This document shows positions 8,592 to 16,558 of a stretch of 42,728 nucleotides of DNA, one piece after another. Where the stretch lies: positions 1-42,728 of the forward strand of contig RDYF01000033.1 in assembly GCA_004293285.1 (NCBI GenBank), given 5' to 3'. The position numbers and the translations under genes were made by a program. Below the pieces are notes generated by a model. It did not search any database and was not told the DNA's origin. It saw only the letters and a list, made by a program, of their open reading frames with translations. The stretch's first letter is position 1. Each line of letters opens with the position of its first letter. Origin of the DNA: Verrucomicrobiota bacterium (lineage in GTDB: Bacteria; Verrucomicrobiota; Verrucomicrobiia; Verrucomicrobiales; Akkermansiaceae).

Positions 8592-9680
8592 CTACACATC
8601 TCCACCCCTGTGCTTTGCCAAAGCCGCCTGATACTCAGCTGAAAGATCGAAGCCTAAGTCTATCGACGGGTCGATGATTTGAAATCCTACGTATTGGAGG
8701 CAGAGGAGATTCAGCCCGGAAAACTTGCCGGGGATCGATTGGAGTTGGTATTTCTCATCTGGCGCGCTGACATCGATGCCGCGACTACCGAGCATGGCAA
8801 TTTCGAAAGCGATTTTCTGCACTTCAGACTTCGGCATTCCCTTGAATCGCTCCAGAGCCTTTAGGCAATAGGTAACAGCATCTGGGCGGAGGCCTGTGCT
8901 TTGCTGGCGGAAGGTAGCGGCAGCCATGCGAGATAAGCTCTCCTCGGCGCGCTTACCAACTTCGCTAGTCGTATCCAGGTCGAGCACTTTTTGGTAGGCG
9001 AGACAAGCTCGATCCGCCTCCCCAGACTGTTCCCATGCCATGGCGAGGTTGAGCCAGGCCTGTCCATCCCGGGGGAGAATGCTCACAGCTTGTTGCAGGT
9101 GCGGAATGGCACCGGTTAAATGTCCTTTCTTCGCAAGCAGAGCGCCGAGGTTCTTATGGGCATATCCATCCCCGGGATAAAGGACTGTGGCCTTCTGTAG
9201 TGATGCGATCGCCTCGTCATTGCGATTGACGCGTGCCTGTGCCACGCCCAAGGCTACCCAGCCCGGTGCGTGATCAGGGTAGGCATCCAATAGGCTTCCC
9301 AGCACTGCGATCGATTCTTCGTAATCTCCTTGCTCCGTGAGTGCCATGCCCAAATTGAGCAGCGCTACGTGGTCGGAGGGATTGCGTTTTAGGGCCTGGC
9401 GCAAGGTTGCTATCCCCTTATCCACTTGCCCGGCTTTGAGCTGTTCGATGCCGATGCCAGCGAGCGATTGACCTGCCACGGAATCCATCCAACGGATGAT
9501 GATGCGGTCGCCGGTGACAATCACTTCCGCAGCCCCCCGCTCGTTAGCGAATTGTGCCGCCAGATGTTCGCGCACAGCTTCGCAAAACTCGTCGCCTTGC
9601 AGATCGCGTTGATCTTCTGGCAGTTGCTCGCGGTCAAACTCCGCTAGCGAAAGTTGGACTTCTTGTAGAACTTCGGACAT
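8592..9680 (-). CDS. TPR-repeat protein
   Basis: About five tetratricopeptide repeats occupy residues about 70-240 (for example ALLNLGMALTEQGDYEESIA and AHKNLGALLAKKGHLTGAIP), a protein-interaction solenoid. About 60 N-terminal residues precede it, and a C-terminal segment of about 120 residues (CLKALERFKGMPKSEVQKIA...) is of unknown fold. No signal peptide or membrane helix is present, so it is cytoplasmic. The ATG at 9680 is chosen over the TTG at 9689 because it makes a TGATG junction with the stop of the upstream minus-strand gene, so the two genes are translationally coupled. The partner is probably the upstream product. Function is unknown. Confidence 0.8.
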   Translation of the reverse strand: MSEVLQEVQLSLAEFDREQLPEDQRDLQGDEFCEAVREHLAAQFANERGAAEVIVTGDRIIIRWMDSVAGQSLAGIGIEQLKAGQVDKGIATLRQALKRNPSDHVALLNLGMALTEQGDYEESIAVLGSLLDAYPDHAPGWVALGVAQARVNRNDEAIASLQKATVLYPGDGYAHKNLGALLAKKGHLTGAIPHLQQAVSILPRDGQAWLNLAMAWEQSGEADRACLAYQKVLDLDTTSEVGKRAEESLSRMAAATFRQQSTGLRPDAVTYCLKALERFKGMPKSEVQKIAFEIAMLGSRGIDVSAPDEKYQLQSIPGKFSGLNLLCLQYVGFQIIDPSIDLGFDLSAEYQAALAKHRGGDV

Positions 9681-10423
9681 CAGGCGCAACTGAGTGGTGA
9701 AAAATGAAAACTACCAGCGAGACCGACAAGTTCAGCCCAGCGTTCGATTAAAGCATTGTCATGCACAGGGTCGTCGGGCACATCGCGCAGAGTTGCCAGC
9801 AATGCCGTAGCCTTGGTTCCGTAACCGAGCGCTTTGTAAGGGATGGAAAAACGCGCATCGTCCAGCAAGACTCCCCACAGTCCCGCGTAGGCCGCATTCA
9901 TCGACGTGTTGGCATCGACCAACGGTTTCGGAAACTGGCGACGGATTTCGGGTGCTAAAGCGCTGGCATTTTCCGTGAGTTGCGCCCGCACCGAGTGCTC
10001 CTGTTGTTCGCGCAACTCTGGAAGGTTTTTCCAAATCCATTGATCCACCCGGGCACCGACGGGATAGGTTCTGAGCTGGGTCATAATCTGTGTGATCATC
10101 ATGACAGCAATATCAGGTGGTGAGTTCGTCAAACCCATCACCTCTATGGCTTGTTGCTGCTCGTGAGCGAAGGCCTTCACCTCCCGGCGTTCCTCTGCTG
10201 GGCAAGAATACAGGCGCACTAGGAAGCCGAGTTGGTAGGCTACTAGGTAATCCACTGCCTGCGTGCCGGGTCGATAGCTGAGAAAATGCGCGGGAGCCGA
10301 CCCACGAGCGGGGCTGACCCTTGCCATCGTTTTCAGCGAAGCGTCCTCCTGCACATGAACAGGCTTGCCTGAAACTTGTTCGACTTGGCGGATCAGTTGT
10401 TGCGTGGCGGCGAGAAGAGGCAT
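9680..10423 (-). CDS. Hypothetical protein coupled to the TPR protein
   Basis: A protein of 247 residues starting at the ATG MPLLAATQQL; a TTG at 10468 would add 15 residues. I do not recognise the family. It is mostly helical and soluble. The segment APAHFLSYRPGTQAVDYLVAY (about residues 60-80) followed by CGF/LGF-like helices is reminiscent of proteins that sit beside metallopeptidase-like domains, but no HExxH motif is present. It is the first gene of a two-gene minus-strand operon with the TPR protein and is divergent from the 10505 gene across an 81-bp gap that must contain both promoters. Confidence 0.6.
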   Translation of the reverse strand: MPLLAATQQLIRQVEQVSGKPVHVQEDASLKTMARVSPARGSAPAHFLSYRPGTQAVDYLVAYQLGFLVRLYSCPAEERREVKAFAHEQQQAIEVMGLTNSPPDIAVMMITQIMTQLRTYPVGARVDQWIWKNLPELREQQEHSVRAQLTENASALAPEIRRQFPKPLVDANTSMNAAYAGLWGVLLDDARFSIPYKALGYGTKATALLATLRDVPDDPVHDNALIERWAELVGLAGSFHFSPLSCA

Positions 10424-10504
10424 GTGTTCTGTTGAGCCAACGGTAACATTCCACCAAAGCCCTAGCAAGCATCGATCACATCACCCGTTCGATAGCATCG
10501 ACGC

Positions 10505-11086
10505 ATGCAACCTAGCCGATCACAGGATGCCCCTCAGCTCCTCGAAAACCTAGCTCTACAGGCAACAGACTACGCCCTGCACATGATGCGCACCACAGGC
10601 TCTGTGCCGCCCACTGTGATCGCCGATACAAATGAAGGTTATATCTTCTGCATGCCCACCTCCCTGACCGACGAGGCTGCCAAGGATCGTTTTGCAGAGG
10701 TAGCTCGCCTGATGGCTGTCGCCTACAATGCCAACGCGATTGTGATGGTTGTCGAAGCATGGGCTAGATTGCCGGACAAGAATGGCCACCTCGATACCAA
10801 CACTCCGCCGTCCCAAGCACCCGACCGCAAGGAAATTGTTGCGCTCATGCTCGAAGACCGTATCCACAGCGCCACCAGCTTGTTGCCCATCATCCGGGAT
10901 GCAGGAGGGAAATTCATCGAACTCGCAAGCCCGGGTCCGATTCAGTTCGGCGAATCCGAAGGACGTTTCGCAGGCCTGATGAAAGGCTCCGCCCCCACAG
11001 CAGAACAATCTGCCAAAGCAAAAGCGGTGTTACAACAGCTGCGCCTGAGCGTCGTCAATCGCGGTTTCGATCCCACCCTCAATTGA
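10505..11086 (+). CDS. Hypothetical protein, with a partial copy of its 3' end near 15.4 kb
   Basis: A 193-residue cytoplasmic protein of unknown family. It looks like a compact alpha/beta domain: an N-terminal helix, strands around PPTVIADTNEGYIFCMP and NANAIVMVVEAWARL, then a helical C-terminus with RLSVVNRGFDPTLN. The last 13 codons reappear at 15392-15433 as LSAINRSFDPTLN plus stop, so related sequences have been shuffled within the region. It is divergent from the TPR operon. The VVEAWA strand suggests a small enzyme-like or regulatory fold, but I make no functional claim. Confidence 0.6.
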   Translation: MQPSRSQDAPQLLENLALQATDYALHMMRTTGSVPPTVIADTNEGYIFCMPTSLTDEAAKDRFAEVARLMAVAYNANAIVMVVEAWARLPDKNGHLDTNTPPSQAPDRKEIVALMLEDRIHSATSLLPIIRDAGGKFIELASPGPIQFGESEGRFAGLMKGSAPTAEQSAKAKAVLQQLRLSVVNRGFDPTLN

Positions 11087-11145
11087 TTTCAGCCATGGGA
11101 AAAGGCATCGTGGCCGTGATGTTTAGCAATCAAACCACAGTCTTG

Positions 11146-11436
11146 CTACCGGGAACAGATCCAGCGCTCGATCCACGCATCAAGGCTGCGTAAGTCGACT
11201 AACCGTCGCCCGCGTCTCTTGTCCGCTCCCCGGCGCACATTGGCTGTGCGGATGTGTCCTTCCTTCGCCGCCAGCCACAGTAGTCCCCGAGACAGCCCTG
11301 AATAAACAGCAGCGCCTTCCATGGTAGCCCAGCGTGGCTCCAATGTCTTAAAGCGAGGTCCGATTTCAAGATGTGGGCGATCGGAGTCGGCAATGATAAC
11401 GGCTCCGCAGTGAGTGCAGTAGTTGGATTGGTCCAT
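11146..11436 (-). CDS. Small excisionase-like DNA-binding protein
   Basis: A 96-residue basic protein. The N-terminus has CTHCG, one half of a possible zinc knuckle with no second Cys pair. Residues about 38-92 (WATMEGAAVYSGLSRGLLWL, then RRLVDLRSLDAWIER) match the layout of the HTH_17/excisionase family: a MerR-like winged helix with the conserved tail that specifies residues and ends in a W-x-E/R helix. Such proteins bind att or promoter DNA and act as directionality factors or regulators. It lies between the 193-residue gene and IS debris. It is not close enough to the integrase to assume they work together. Confidence 0.6.
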   Translation of the reverse strand: MDQSNYCTHCGAVIIADSDRPHLEIGPRFKTLEPRWATMEGAAVYSGLSRGLLWLAAKEGHIRTANVRRGADKRRGRRLVDLRSLDAWIERWICSR

Positions 11437-11576
11437 GAACTCTCATACATCATAAGTCACGTATGAATGAAGCCCTGAGTGAACCACGCCAAACTCTATG
11501 ACGAAGAAAAAGCTACAGTGAATCGCATTGTCGAACCGTAAACAAATCGGAAATCTTACATAGCGACACTCACTCT

Positions 11577-11633
11577 GTCGACTTCCTCTATTGCGCGACA
11601 GGGCATAAATAGAGTAGAGAGGTTGTAGGGTTA
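11577..11633 (+). repeat. Direct repeat copy 1 (probable IS3-type left end)
   Basis: The stretch from GTCGACTTCC through TTGCGCGACAGGGCATAAAT to GAGTAGAGAGGTT matches 15317-15375 almost base for base, with one indel and a few substitutions. Copy 1 runs straight into the IS3 orfA remnant, so it is probably the upstream end of that insertion sequence. A short, weaker match (TTATTGCGCGAC) occurs near 39770-39781. Confidence 0.65.
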
Positions 11634-11651
11634 ACTCCAAATACCACTATA

Positions 11652-11762
11652 AAAAAAAGTCGATTCACCGAGACACAGATCGTCTCGATTCTCAAAGAAG
11701 CCGATAGCGGCATCAAAGTCGGTGACCTATGCCGCCAACACCTATGCAACAAAGCCGCATAA
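11652..11762 (+). pseudogene. IS3-family orfA remnant
   Basis: The frame reads KKSRFTETQIVSILKEADSG, IKVGDLCRQH, then LCNKAA and a stop. This is the N-terminal helix-turn-helix of IS3-family OrfA transposases. The expected continuation (a GISxATFYxWK-type segment) is missing, and the codon where the initiator Met should be is ATA. It is therefore a truncated, probably silent fragment of about 37 codons. The upstream repeat (11577-11633) is probably the left end of the same element. Its 3' part overlaps nothing functional, and the next gene begins 56 bp later. Confidence 0.75.
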
Positions 11763-11817
11763 TTTTTTTAAAAAAAAGTTGTCCAAATCTCAGGGGGGCA
11801 CTACAGTTATCTCCATC

Positions 11818-12348
11818 ATGCGACCATATACCGTCCCAACCCGTATTCTTTTTGCCTTCTTCCTTGCTCTATGCCTCAACTCGTGTGCCCCAGGGCCTGC
11901 TACTCTCAGTTCTCCAACTAGTCAAGCGGGTCCCGCAATCCCAACAAAAGAGGAGATTGAACTAAAGAAGTTTCCAGCACCAAGTGTAGCCAGATGCAAA
12001 TCTGGTATTCAAAACTGGGCGAATCGTAATTTGAAGGATCCAGATTCACTCCAACTAAGAGACACTCGCGTCCGGAGTTTTGTTGTCGTAGTGGTTTCGG
12101 AATCAAAACTTTTTTACGGCTACGAAGTCATCACATCAATCAATGCGAAAAATAGCTATGGGGGCTACGCGGGTTATAAAGATGGAGTTATTTTTGTTAT
12201 TAACAAGGAAGGCGAAGTTATAAGAGTCACCTCGACAATTACAGTGTCCGGGATTGAGTTGGATGTCCCAATTTTTAATTGGGATAACCTCGATACTATC
12301 GAGAGGATGCGTGCCGAGGGAAAAGTTTTTCTAGAAGTCAAAAGATAG
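11818..12348 (+). CDS. Putative lipoprotein
   Basis: A protein of 176 residues starting at the ATG MRPYTVPTR. The open frame extends upstream to 11722, but that part is read out of frame through IS3 debris and is rejected. Residues 1-24 form a signal peptide with a basic start, a hydrophobic core (ILFAFFLALC) and a lipobox LNSC, so a lipid-anchored envelope protein is predicted. The mature part begins with a Pro/Thr/Ser-rich linker, then a small strand-rich domain (SFVVVVVSESKLFYGYEV, AGYKDGVIFVINKEGEVI). I do not recognise the domain. GC is lower than in the neighbouring genes. Confidence 0.7.
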   Translation: MRPYTVPTRILFAFFLALCLNSCAPGPATLSSPTSQAGPAIPTKEEIELKKFPAPSVARCKSGIQNWANRNLKDPDSLQLRDTRVRSFVVVVVSESKLFYGYEVITSINAKNSYGGYAGYKDGVIFVINKEGEVIRVTSTITVSGIELDVPIFNWDNLDTIERMRAEGKVFLEVKR

Positions 12349-12430
12349 GCTGTAATACCCCCTGGTAAAGACTCACCAAGGAGTGAACAGCCAAATGGTT
12401 CGCCCATAATCGCCATTTTGACACCGCCTC

Positions 12431-12446
12431 CGAGGCCTGAGCCTCG
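12431..12446. terminator. Short hairpin downstream of the lipoprotein gene
   Basis: CGAGGC and GCCTCG flank a CTGA loop, a perfect 6-bp GC-rich stem 83 bp after the lipoprotein stop. There is no run of T after it, so it is at best a weak or factor-dependent terminator. Confidence 0.3.
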
Positions 12447-12488
12447 AATCCGAAATTCTCTCAGACTCCCGAAAGCGCCTCATCGTAT

Positions 12489-12794
12489 ATGGGGTTAGGG
12501 TGCGGTGGTAGACCAGATTTGCTTACACATGTGTGCCGGGTGTGCGACGGCGAGAAGATTCGTTGGATCGACGTCATCGTGTTGCAACGCTCTGAAAAGG
12601 GCTGGCGAGTATCTGACATCTTCATGAACGCGCCATGGAGTTTTCGTTCTGATCCTAGCCTACGTGCGATACTCACGCCAGAGAAAACACCCAATTCTGA
12701 TCAAGCCGGCATCGGACAACCCGCTAACCGTCTCGAGACGAGGCCGGAGGGTGGCGATAAACCTCAACCAGAAGTGGAGGAGCGCTCCCGGTAG
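12489..12794 (+). pseudogene. Probable 3' fragment of a larger gene
   Basis: The 101-codon frame contains HVCRVCDGEKIRWIDVIVLQ followed by RSEKGWRVSDIFMNAPWSF. This looks like the last beta-hairpin of a secreted alpha/beta domain, where strands end in a 'GWRVSDI' turn. It is followed by a low-complexity polar tail. There is no credible N-terminal part or start signal, so I read it as a truncated gene rather than a small protein. It stands alone between two unrelated genes in a region full of IS remains. Confidence 0.35.
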
Positions 12795-12943
12795 TCTAAT
12801 CACCAACTTTGAGTAAATTCGTCTGGACAAAACACTTATACGGTAGACTCGTAGAAGTGTTTCGTTTGGTCGACACCGAGCGGATATCCATTACAAAAGT
12901 CCTTTACTGATGATTGTGAGAATATTATGAGTGTTCGCAAGAT

Positions 12944-15247
12944 ATGAGTGATCTACAAGATTCTTTCAACGAGAACGATGGCATGTTGAACGCGATGGGC
13001 CATATGGTAGCCATCAGCCAGCGTAATCGACAAATTGCCCAGCAAAAAGAACAAGCGGTAGCGATCCGTAAACAGACGGAAGTATTGGAAGCCTCTAATC
13101 GTATTGAAGCAGATCGAGCTGAAGTCGAAAAGCAACGCCTTAAAATCGAGAAGCAACGATTGCTCGCAGACGAGGCAGAGCGGGAAATGCGTCGCCAGCA
13201 AGCTGAACAAGTCAGGCAATTACGCAACCTCATGGTCGACAGCATGGAGACGTTGGAGTCAGTAAAAATCTCGCTGGTAGCTCAGTCTATTGATGACGCA
13301 TTAAAACAAAGTGCTCTTAGGAAGACAGCAGCGCTCCAAGCGCAGCTGAAAATTTTGGACAGTCAGTCGGACATTCTTACTGAAATGTCTGACATGAAAG
13401 AGCTTCGAGTCTTGCGCTCAAAACTTACAGAATTTATCGCAGAACAATCAGCGAATGGCAATTTGCCCGATAAGCCGTTGGAAATGATCAAGGATCGCTT
13501 GCAATCCGTTAAGGCATTTTTCGTCCAATCAGATAAAGAGTTGAATCGACTTCTTATCTGGAAAGCCGATTGGTTGAGTCAATTCCCGAAAGTTAGTCTA
13601 GCGGAATTGCAGCGCGCCAAAACGGAATTGGCTAAACTCAAAAACCAACTGCCTAGCATTCAAGAACGCCTACGTAGCATGCTCAATCCATTGGATTGGG
13701 GCATCAGCGGTGGGTCACCTGAGCTACATCAAGAACTGCGAATTTGCGCAGAACTCATGCCGCGTGAGGAAACTGAAGACCGAGGTGAGTCAACGGGAGG
13801 AATTATTCTTCCTGGCAGCAAAAAGTCTTATCGTTCATATCTACCTGAATCTGGAGCCTGCGCTGACCAATATGAGTTCGCACACTCTGCAGGCGTATTA
13901 CACGACCAAGTAATTGGCCACCTTGGCAAGGTCGATAAACGTATCGATGAGCTTATATGCTTGCACGAGAAACATCATGCTTTACTGGTCGAGGCTGAGG
14001 CACATCTAGCCAATGAAAATTTCCGCAGCGCAGAGAGAGTGGTCAAAATCTATGACAAGCAGAGATTTCCAGACATCGAATACAACAAAGTTGATTCTCT
14101 TCTTCAGAGACAACTTGCTGTATGGAAGAAATTTGCTGATCTTGATGCTCAGCTAAATGCTGGTAACTTTAGGGAGGCGCGCGAAAATCTGCGAAAGCTT
14201 AATGGAATTGATATTAAATCAGTTTCCGAACTAGAAGCGGCCGTTTCGATCCTGAGGAAATCAATTGAGGAGTCTATTGATGTCCATTATAAAGCACACA
14301 AGAAATCTTTTACGCGGACATTAATAGGGATTTTTCTCGTTGTTGTAGCGGTCGGATCGTTGCTCGCTTATGTGATTCAGGAGGATAAAAAAGCGCAATT
14401 GGAAGCAGCAGAGGCAAAAGCGAAAGCAGAGCAAGAGGCAGCAGAGGCAAAAGCGAAAGCAGAGCAAGAGGCAGCAGAGGCCGCAGAGGCAAAAGCGAAA
14501 GCAGAGGCTGCTTATGAAAAGTTTATTAAAGGGAATTTTAATGGAGAAGAAAAATCTTTCGACATAGCGCCTGGGGTCAAGATGACATTTTGTTGGTGTC
14601 CTGCTGGTGACTTTACCATGGGAAGTCCAGAATCAGAGGGAGGTAGATCATTTGACGAAAAACAATTCAAGGTGACTTTAACCAAAGGATTTTGGATGGC
14701 AAAAACGGAGGTGACTCAGGCGCAATGGCAGGCGGTAATGGGATCAAACCCTAGTGAATTTCAAGGCGAAAATTTGCCCGTTGAGCATGTAAGTTGGAAC
14801 GATGCTCAAGAGTTCCTGCAAAAGTTGAATGCATTGATAGGAAGCGAAGACGGAGGGAAGATGGTTCTGCCAACTGAATCGCAATGGGAATACGCATGCC
14901 GTGCTGGGGAGGCGGGACCTTTTTCAGGAGGGACAATCGATGAGGTAGCCTGGCATTCTGACAACAGTGGATCTAACACGCACCCAGTTGGAACTAAGAA
15001 GTCTAATGAATGGGGTCTATATGACATGCATGGGAATGTTTGGGAATGGTGTCAGGATTGGTACGATGATCAGTTAGCAGGTGGAGTTGATCCAAGAGGC
15101 CCTACTTCGGGCGCGACCCGGGTGATCCGGGGCGGCAGCTGGAGCTACTTCGCGTTCTTCTGCCGCGCCGCGGACCGCAACTACGACCCCCCGTCATACG
15201 CGGACAACGGCCTCGGCTTTCGTGTGGCCCGCAGTTTAGCCCCCTAG
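12944..15247 (+). CDS. Membrane-anchored FGE-sulfatase protein, DGR target
   Basis: The layout of the 767 residues is as follows. Residues about 15-110 form a charged coiled coil (Gln/Glu/Arg-rich). A helical region with further coiled-coil character runs to about 440. One transmembrane helix (TLIGIFLVVVAVGSLLAYVI) lies at about 458-478. An 11-residue repeat linker (AAEAKAKAEQE) spans about 487-525. An FGE-sulfatase/SUMF1 domain follows at about 545-765 (GDFTMGSPESEGG, EVTQAQWQAVMG, LPTESQWEYACRAG, GNVWEWCQDWYDD, RGGSW). These domains adopt a C-type-lectin-like fold and most bacterial ones are not formylglycine generators. The last 35 codons are a DGR variable repeat (see 15113-15247). With the TM orientation implied, the variable domain is displayed outside the cytoplasmic membrane while the coiled coil stays inside. 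The third-position GC jumps sharply in the final segment. Confidence 0.85.
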   Translation: MSDLQDSFNENDGMLNAMGHMVAISQRNRQIAQQKEQAVAIRKQTEVLEASNRIEADRAEVEKQRLKIEKQRLLADEAEREMRRQQAEQVRQLRNLMVDSMETLESVKISLVAQSIDDALKQSALRKTAALQAQLKILDSQSDILTEMSDMKELRVLRSKLTEFIAEQSANGNLPDKPLEMIKDRLQSVKAFFVQSDKELNRLLIWKADWLSQFPKVSLAELQRAKTELAKLKNQLPSIQERLRSMLNPLDWGISGGSPELHQELRICAELMPREETEDRGESTGGIILPGSKKSYRSYLPESGACADQYEFAHSAGVLHDQVIGHLGKVDKRIDELICLHEKHHALLVEAEAHLANENFRSAERVVKIYDKQRFPDIEYNKVDSLLQRQLAVWKKFADLDAQLNAGNFREARENLRKLNGIDIKSVSELEAAVSILRKSIEESIDVHYKAHKKSFTRTLIGIFLVVVAVGSLLAYVIQEDKKAQLEAAEAKAKAEQEAAEAKAKAEQEAAEAAEAKAKAEAAYEKFIKGNFNGEEKSFDIAPGVKMTFCWCPAGDFTMGSPESEGGRSFDEKQFKVTLTKGFWMAKTEVTQAQWQAVMGSNPSEFQGENLPVEHVSWNDAQEFLQKLNALIGSEDGGKMVLPTESQWEYACRAGEAGPFSGGTIDEVAWHSDNSGSNTHPVGTKKSNEWGLYDMHGNVWEWCQDWYDDQLAGGVDPRGPTSGATRVIRGGSWSYFAFFCRAADRNYDPPSYADNGLGFRVARSLAP
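14405..14503 (+). repeat. 33-bp in-frame tandem repeat
   Basis: Two perfect 33-bp units (14405-14437 and 14438-14470) and a third, interrupted copy encode the AAEAKAKAEQE linker just after the transmembrane helix. The unit length is a multiple of three, so gain or loss of units would change linker length without breaking the frame. Confidence 0.8.
15113..15247 (+). other. DGR variable repeat (VR) at the 3' end of the FGE gene
   Basis: From the Arg-Val-Ile-Arg-Gly-Gly-Ser-Trp segment to the stop, the sequence becomes GC-rich. Between 15143 and 15211 the variable codons are AGC, TAC, TTC, TTC, TTC, GAC, AAC, TAC, GAC, TAC, GAC, AAC and GGC. Each is what an AAC codon gives when adenines at positions 1 and 2 are randomised and the final C is kept. 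The intervening codons (TGC, CGC, GCC, GCG, CCC, CTC) contain no A. This is the adenine-specific mutagenesis footprint of diversity-generating retroelements, in the usual place: the C-terminus of a C-type-lectin-fold FGE domain. No template repeat or DGR reverse transcriptase is visible in the window. Confidence 0.82.
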
Positions 15248-15316
15248 GACAGCAGGAAGCGGAGCGAGCGGAACGGAGTCGCCAAGAGACGGTCGGGGCG
15301 CGACATATTAGAGATG

Positions 15317-15375
15317 GTCGACTTCCCTCGATTGCGCGACAGGGCATAAATTGAGTAGAGAGGTTTTAGGGATTA
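15317..15375 (+). repeat. Direct repeat copy 2
   Basis: Near-identical to 11577-11633 (GTCGACTTCC, TTGCGCGACAGGGCATAAAT, GAGTAGAGAGGTT), in the same orientation, but here not followed by transposase sequence. It is followed within 17 bp by the fragment resembling the 3' end of the 10505 gene. The two copies flank the 3.7-kb segment that holds the lipoprotein and the DGR target. Confidence 0.65.
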
Positions 15376-15391
15376 TGCACCCAAACTCCGC

Positions 15392-15433
15392 CTGAGCGCC
15401 ATCAATCGCAGCTTCGACCCCACCCTCAACTGA
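15392..15433 (+). pseudogene. 3' fragment related to the 10505-11086 gene
   Basis: Fourteen codons including the stop read LSAINRSFDPTLN, against LSVVNRGFDPTLN at the end of the 193-residue gene. Most differences are synonymous or conservative. Only the tail is present, so a second copy was lost or displaced here, probably by the repeat-bearing element just upstream. Confidence 0.7.
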
Positions 15434-15589
15434 GCCATAACCCACAGAGCCGACACCCATAAAGCCCCCAAACACTCCGGCAATCGAAACGAGCATTTTC
15501 AGCCTAAATACAGATGTTCTCGTTCTTGATTACCAACCTTGTCTTATTAAAGGCGCGACAAAACTGATCGGTTCGTTTACCCTCCGCCC

Positions 15590-16223
15590 GTGATCGTTTC
15601 CTTTTCCATCGACGACCTCAAGCAATCCATTCCGGGTGTTGCCAAGAAGTCGCAAGCCTGCTCGGCATCGCCGGTTGGTATGACTGGACCGAGGCCGATG
15701 GCGGTGAAACTCCGAACCAAACTCCTAGGTGATATGCCTGATCGAAACCTCTACGTCGTCATGTTCAGCAAAGAGCAAGTGCGCCAGCGCAAGCTCGCCC
15801 ACTTTCTCAAAAAATTCGGACCGGCGGCCTTGCCAACTGGCCCCGCACTGGCCGACATGATGGGCACTTTCCAGTTCCTAGTCGATGGCTGGAACGACGA
15901 TCCGAACGAACTCTACGCCATCCCGGAAATCCGCCGATTCTACCAACACTTCCACGAAGTCTGGCCCTACTGGTTCTTCTTCTGCGATTTGGAGACCGAG
16001 ACCCTCCAAATGATGACCCTATGCCTTCTCCCCAATCTCACCGGCATCAAGCATCTCGGAGCTCATCCGCTTCATCGAAAAAAACTTCGCGCCCCTCAAC
16101 AGCATGATGGAACGAGCTGGCATGAGCGAGCTGGACATCTACCACCGCACCCGGGATGTGTTCCTCTACTTCAACCTGCCCTTCGATGCGCCGCCGCCAG
16201 AGGATTTCGGGAGAAATGAATGA
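15590..16223 (+). pseudogene. Hypothetical gene broken by a frameshift
   Basis: The first about 150 codons read as a plausible protein (LYVVMFSKEQVRQRKLAHFL, PEIRRFYQHFHEVWPYWFF, MMTLCLLPNLTGIK). Near 16040-16060 the original frame turns into low-quality sequence, while the next frame carries a sensible ending: ISELIRFIEKNFAPLNSMME, then RAGMSELDIYHRTRDVFLYF and a stop at 16221-16223. A single indel explains both. Either this is a pseudogene or the base run there was misread. The family is unknown to me. It lies directly before the DISARM operon and is transcribed in the same direction. Confidence 0.65.
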
Positions 16224-16558
16224 ATTTACCAGAAGTCTATTCCCAGGAACCATTCTATGACGTATTGACCATGTGTCGCATTTTACACACAACTTGCAAA
16301 ACAGCTCGTAATAAACGCATTCGATTCTTGCTTCGAAGTTAAAACTATGTATTGAAGGCATTTGTAACATTTAAAATCATTCCATCAGCTATGACTATGC
16401 AGAAATACTATGACCAGGCACTACGTTTGCTTTCTGCATCTGTGACGAATTCAAGTGAGGGTTCCTGGTAAAATGGGCTTGGCTCAGCAATTAATAATGA
16501 ATAGACTTTTCCCGAGTAATCACTACTGCAACGGCTAATAGCCCATAATGTCTCCCAA
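16224..16558. promoter_or_regulatory. 335-bp leader before the DISARM operon, presumed promoter region
   Basis: No gene is found here. It is the only sizeable gap upstream of an eleven-gene operon, so the promoter must be here unless transcription reads through from further left. The last 80 bp are AT-rich (AATTAATAATGAATAGACTT near 16490-16510) and could hold a -10 element, but I cannot pick a pair of boxes with confidence. No clear operator palindrome was seen. Confidence 0.35.

Noticed and set aside
8360-8677. 105-codon plus-strand frame with a GGAGGAG upstream of an internal ATG near 8510
   Set aside because: It runs from the palindrome cluster into the TPR gene's 3' end and has no protein-like features.
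11722-11817. N-terminal extension of the lipoprotein gene
   Set aside because: It is the IS3 remnant read out of frame. The ATG at 11818 begins a proper lipoprotein signal peptide.
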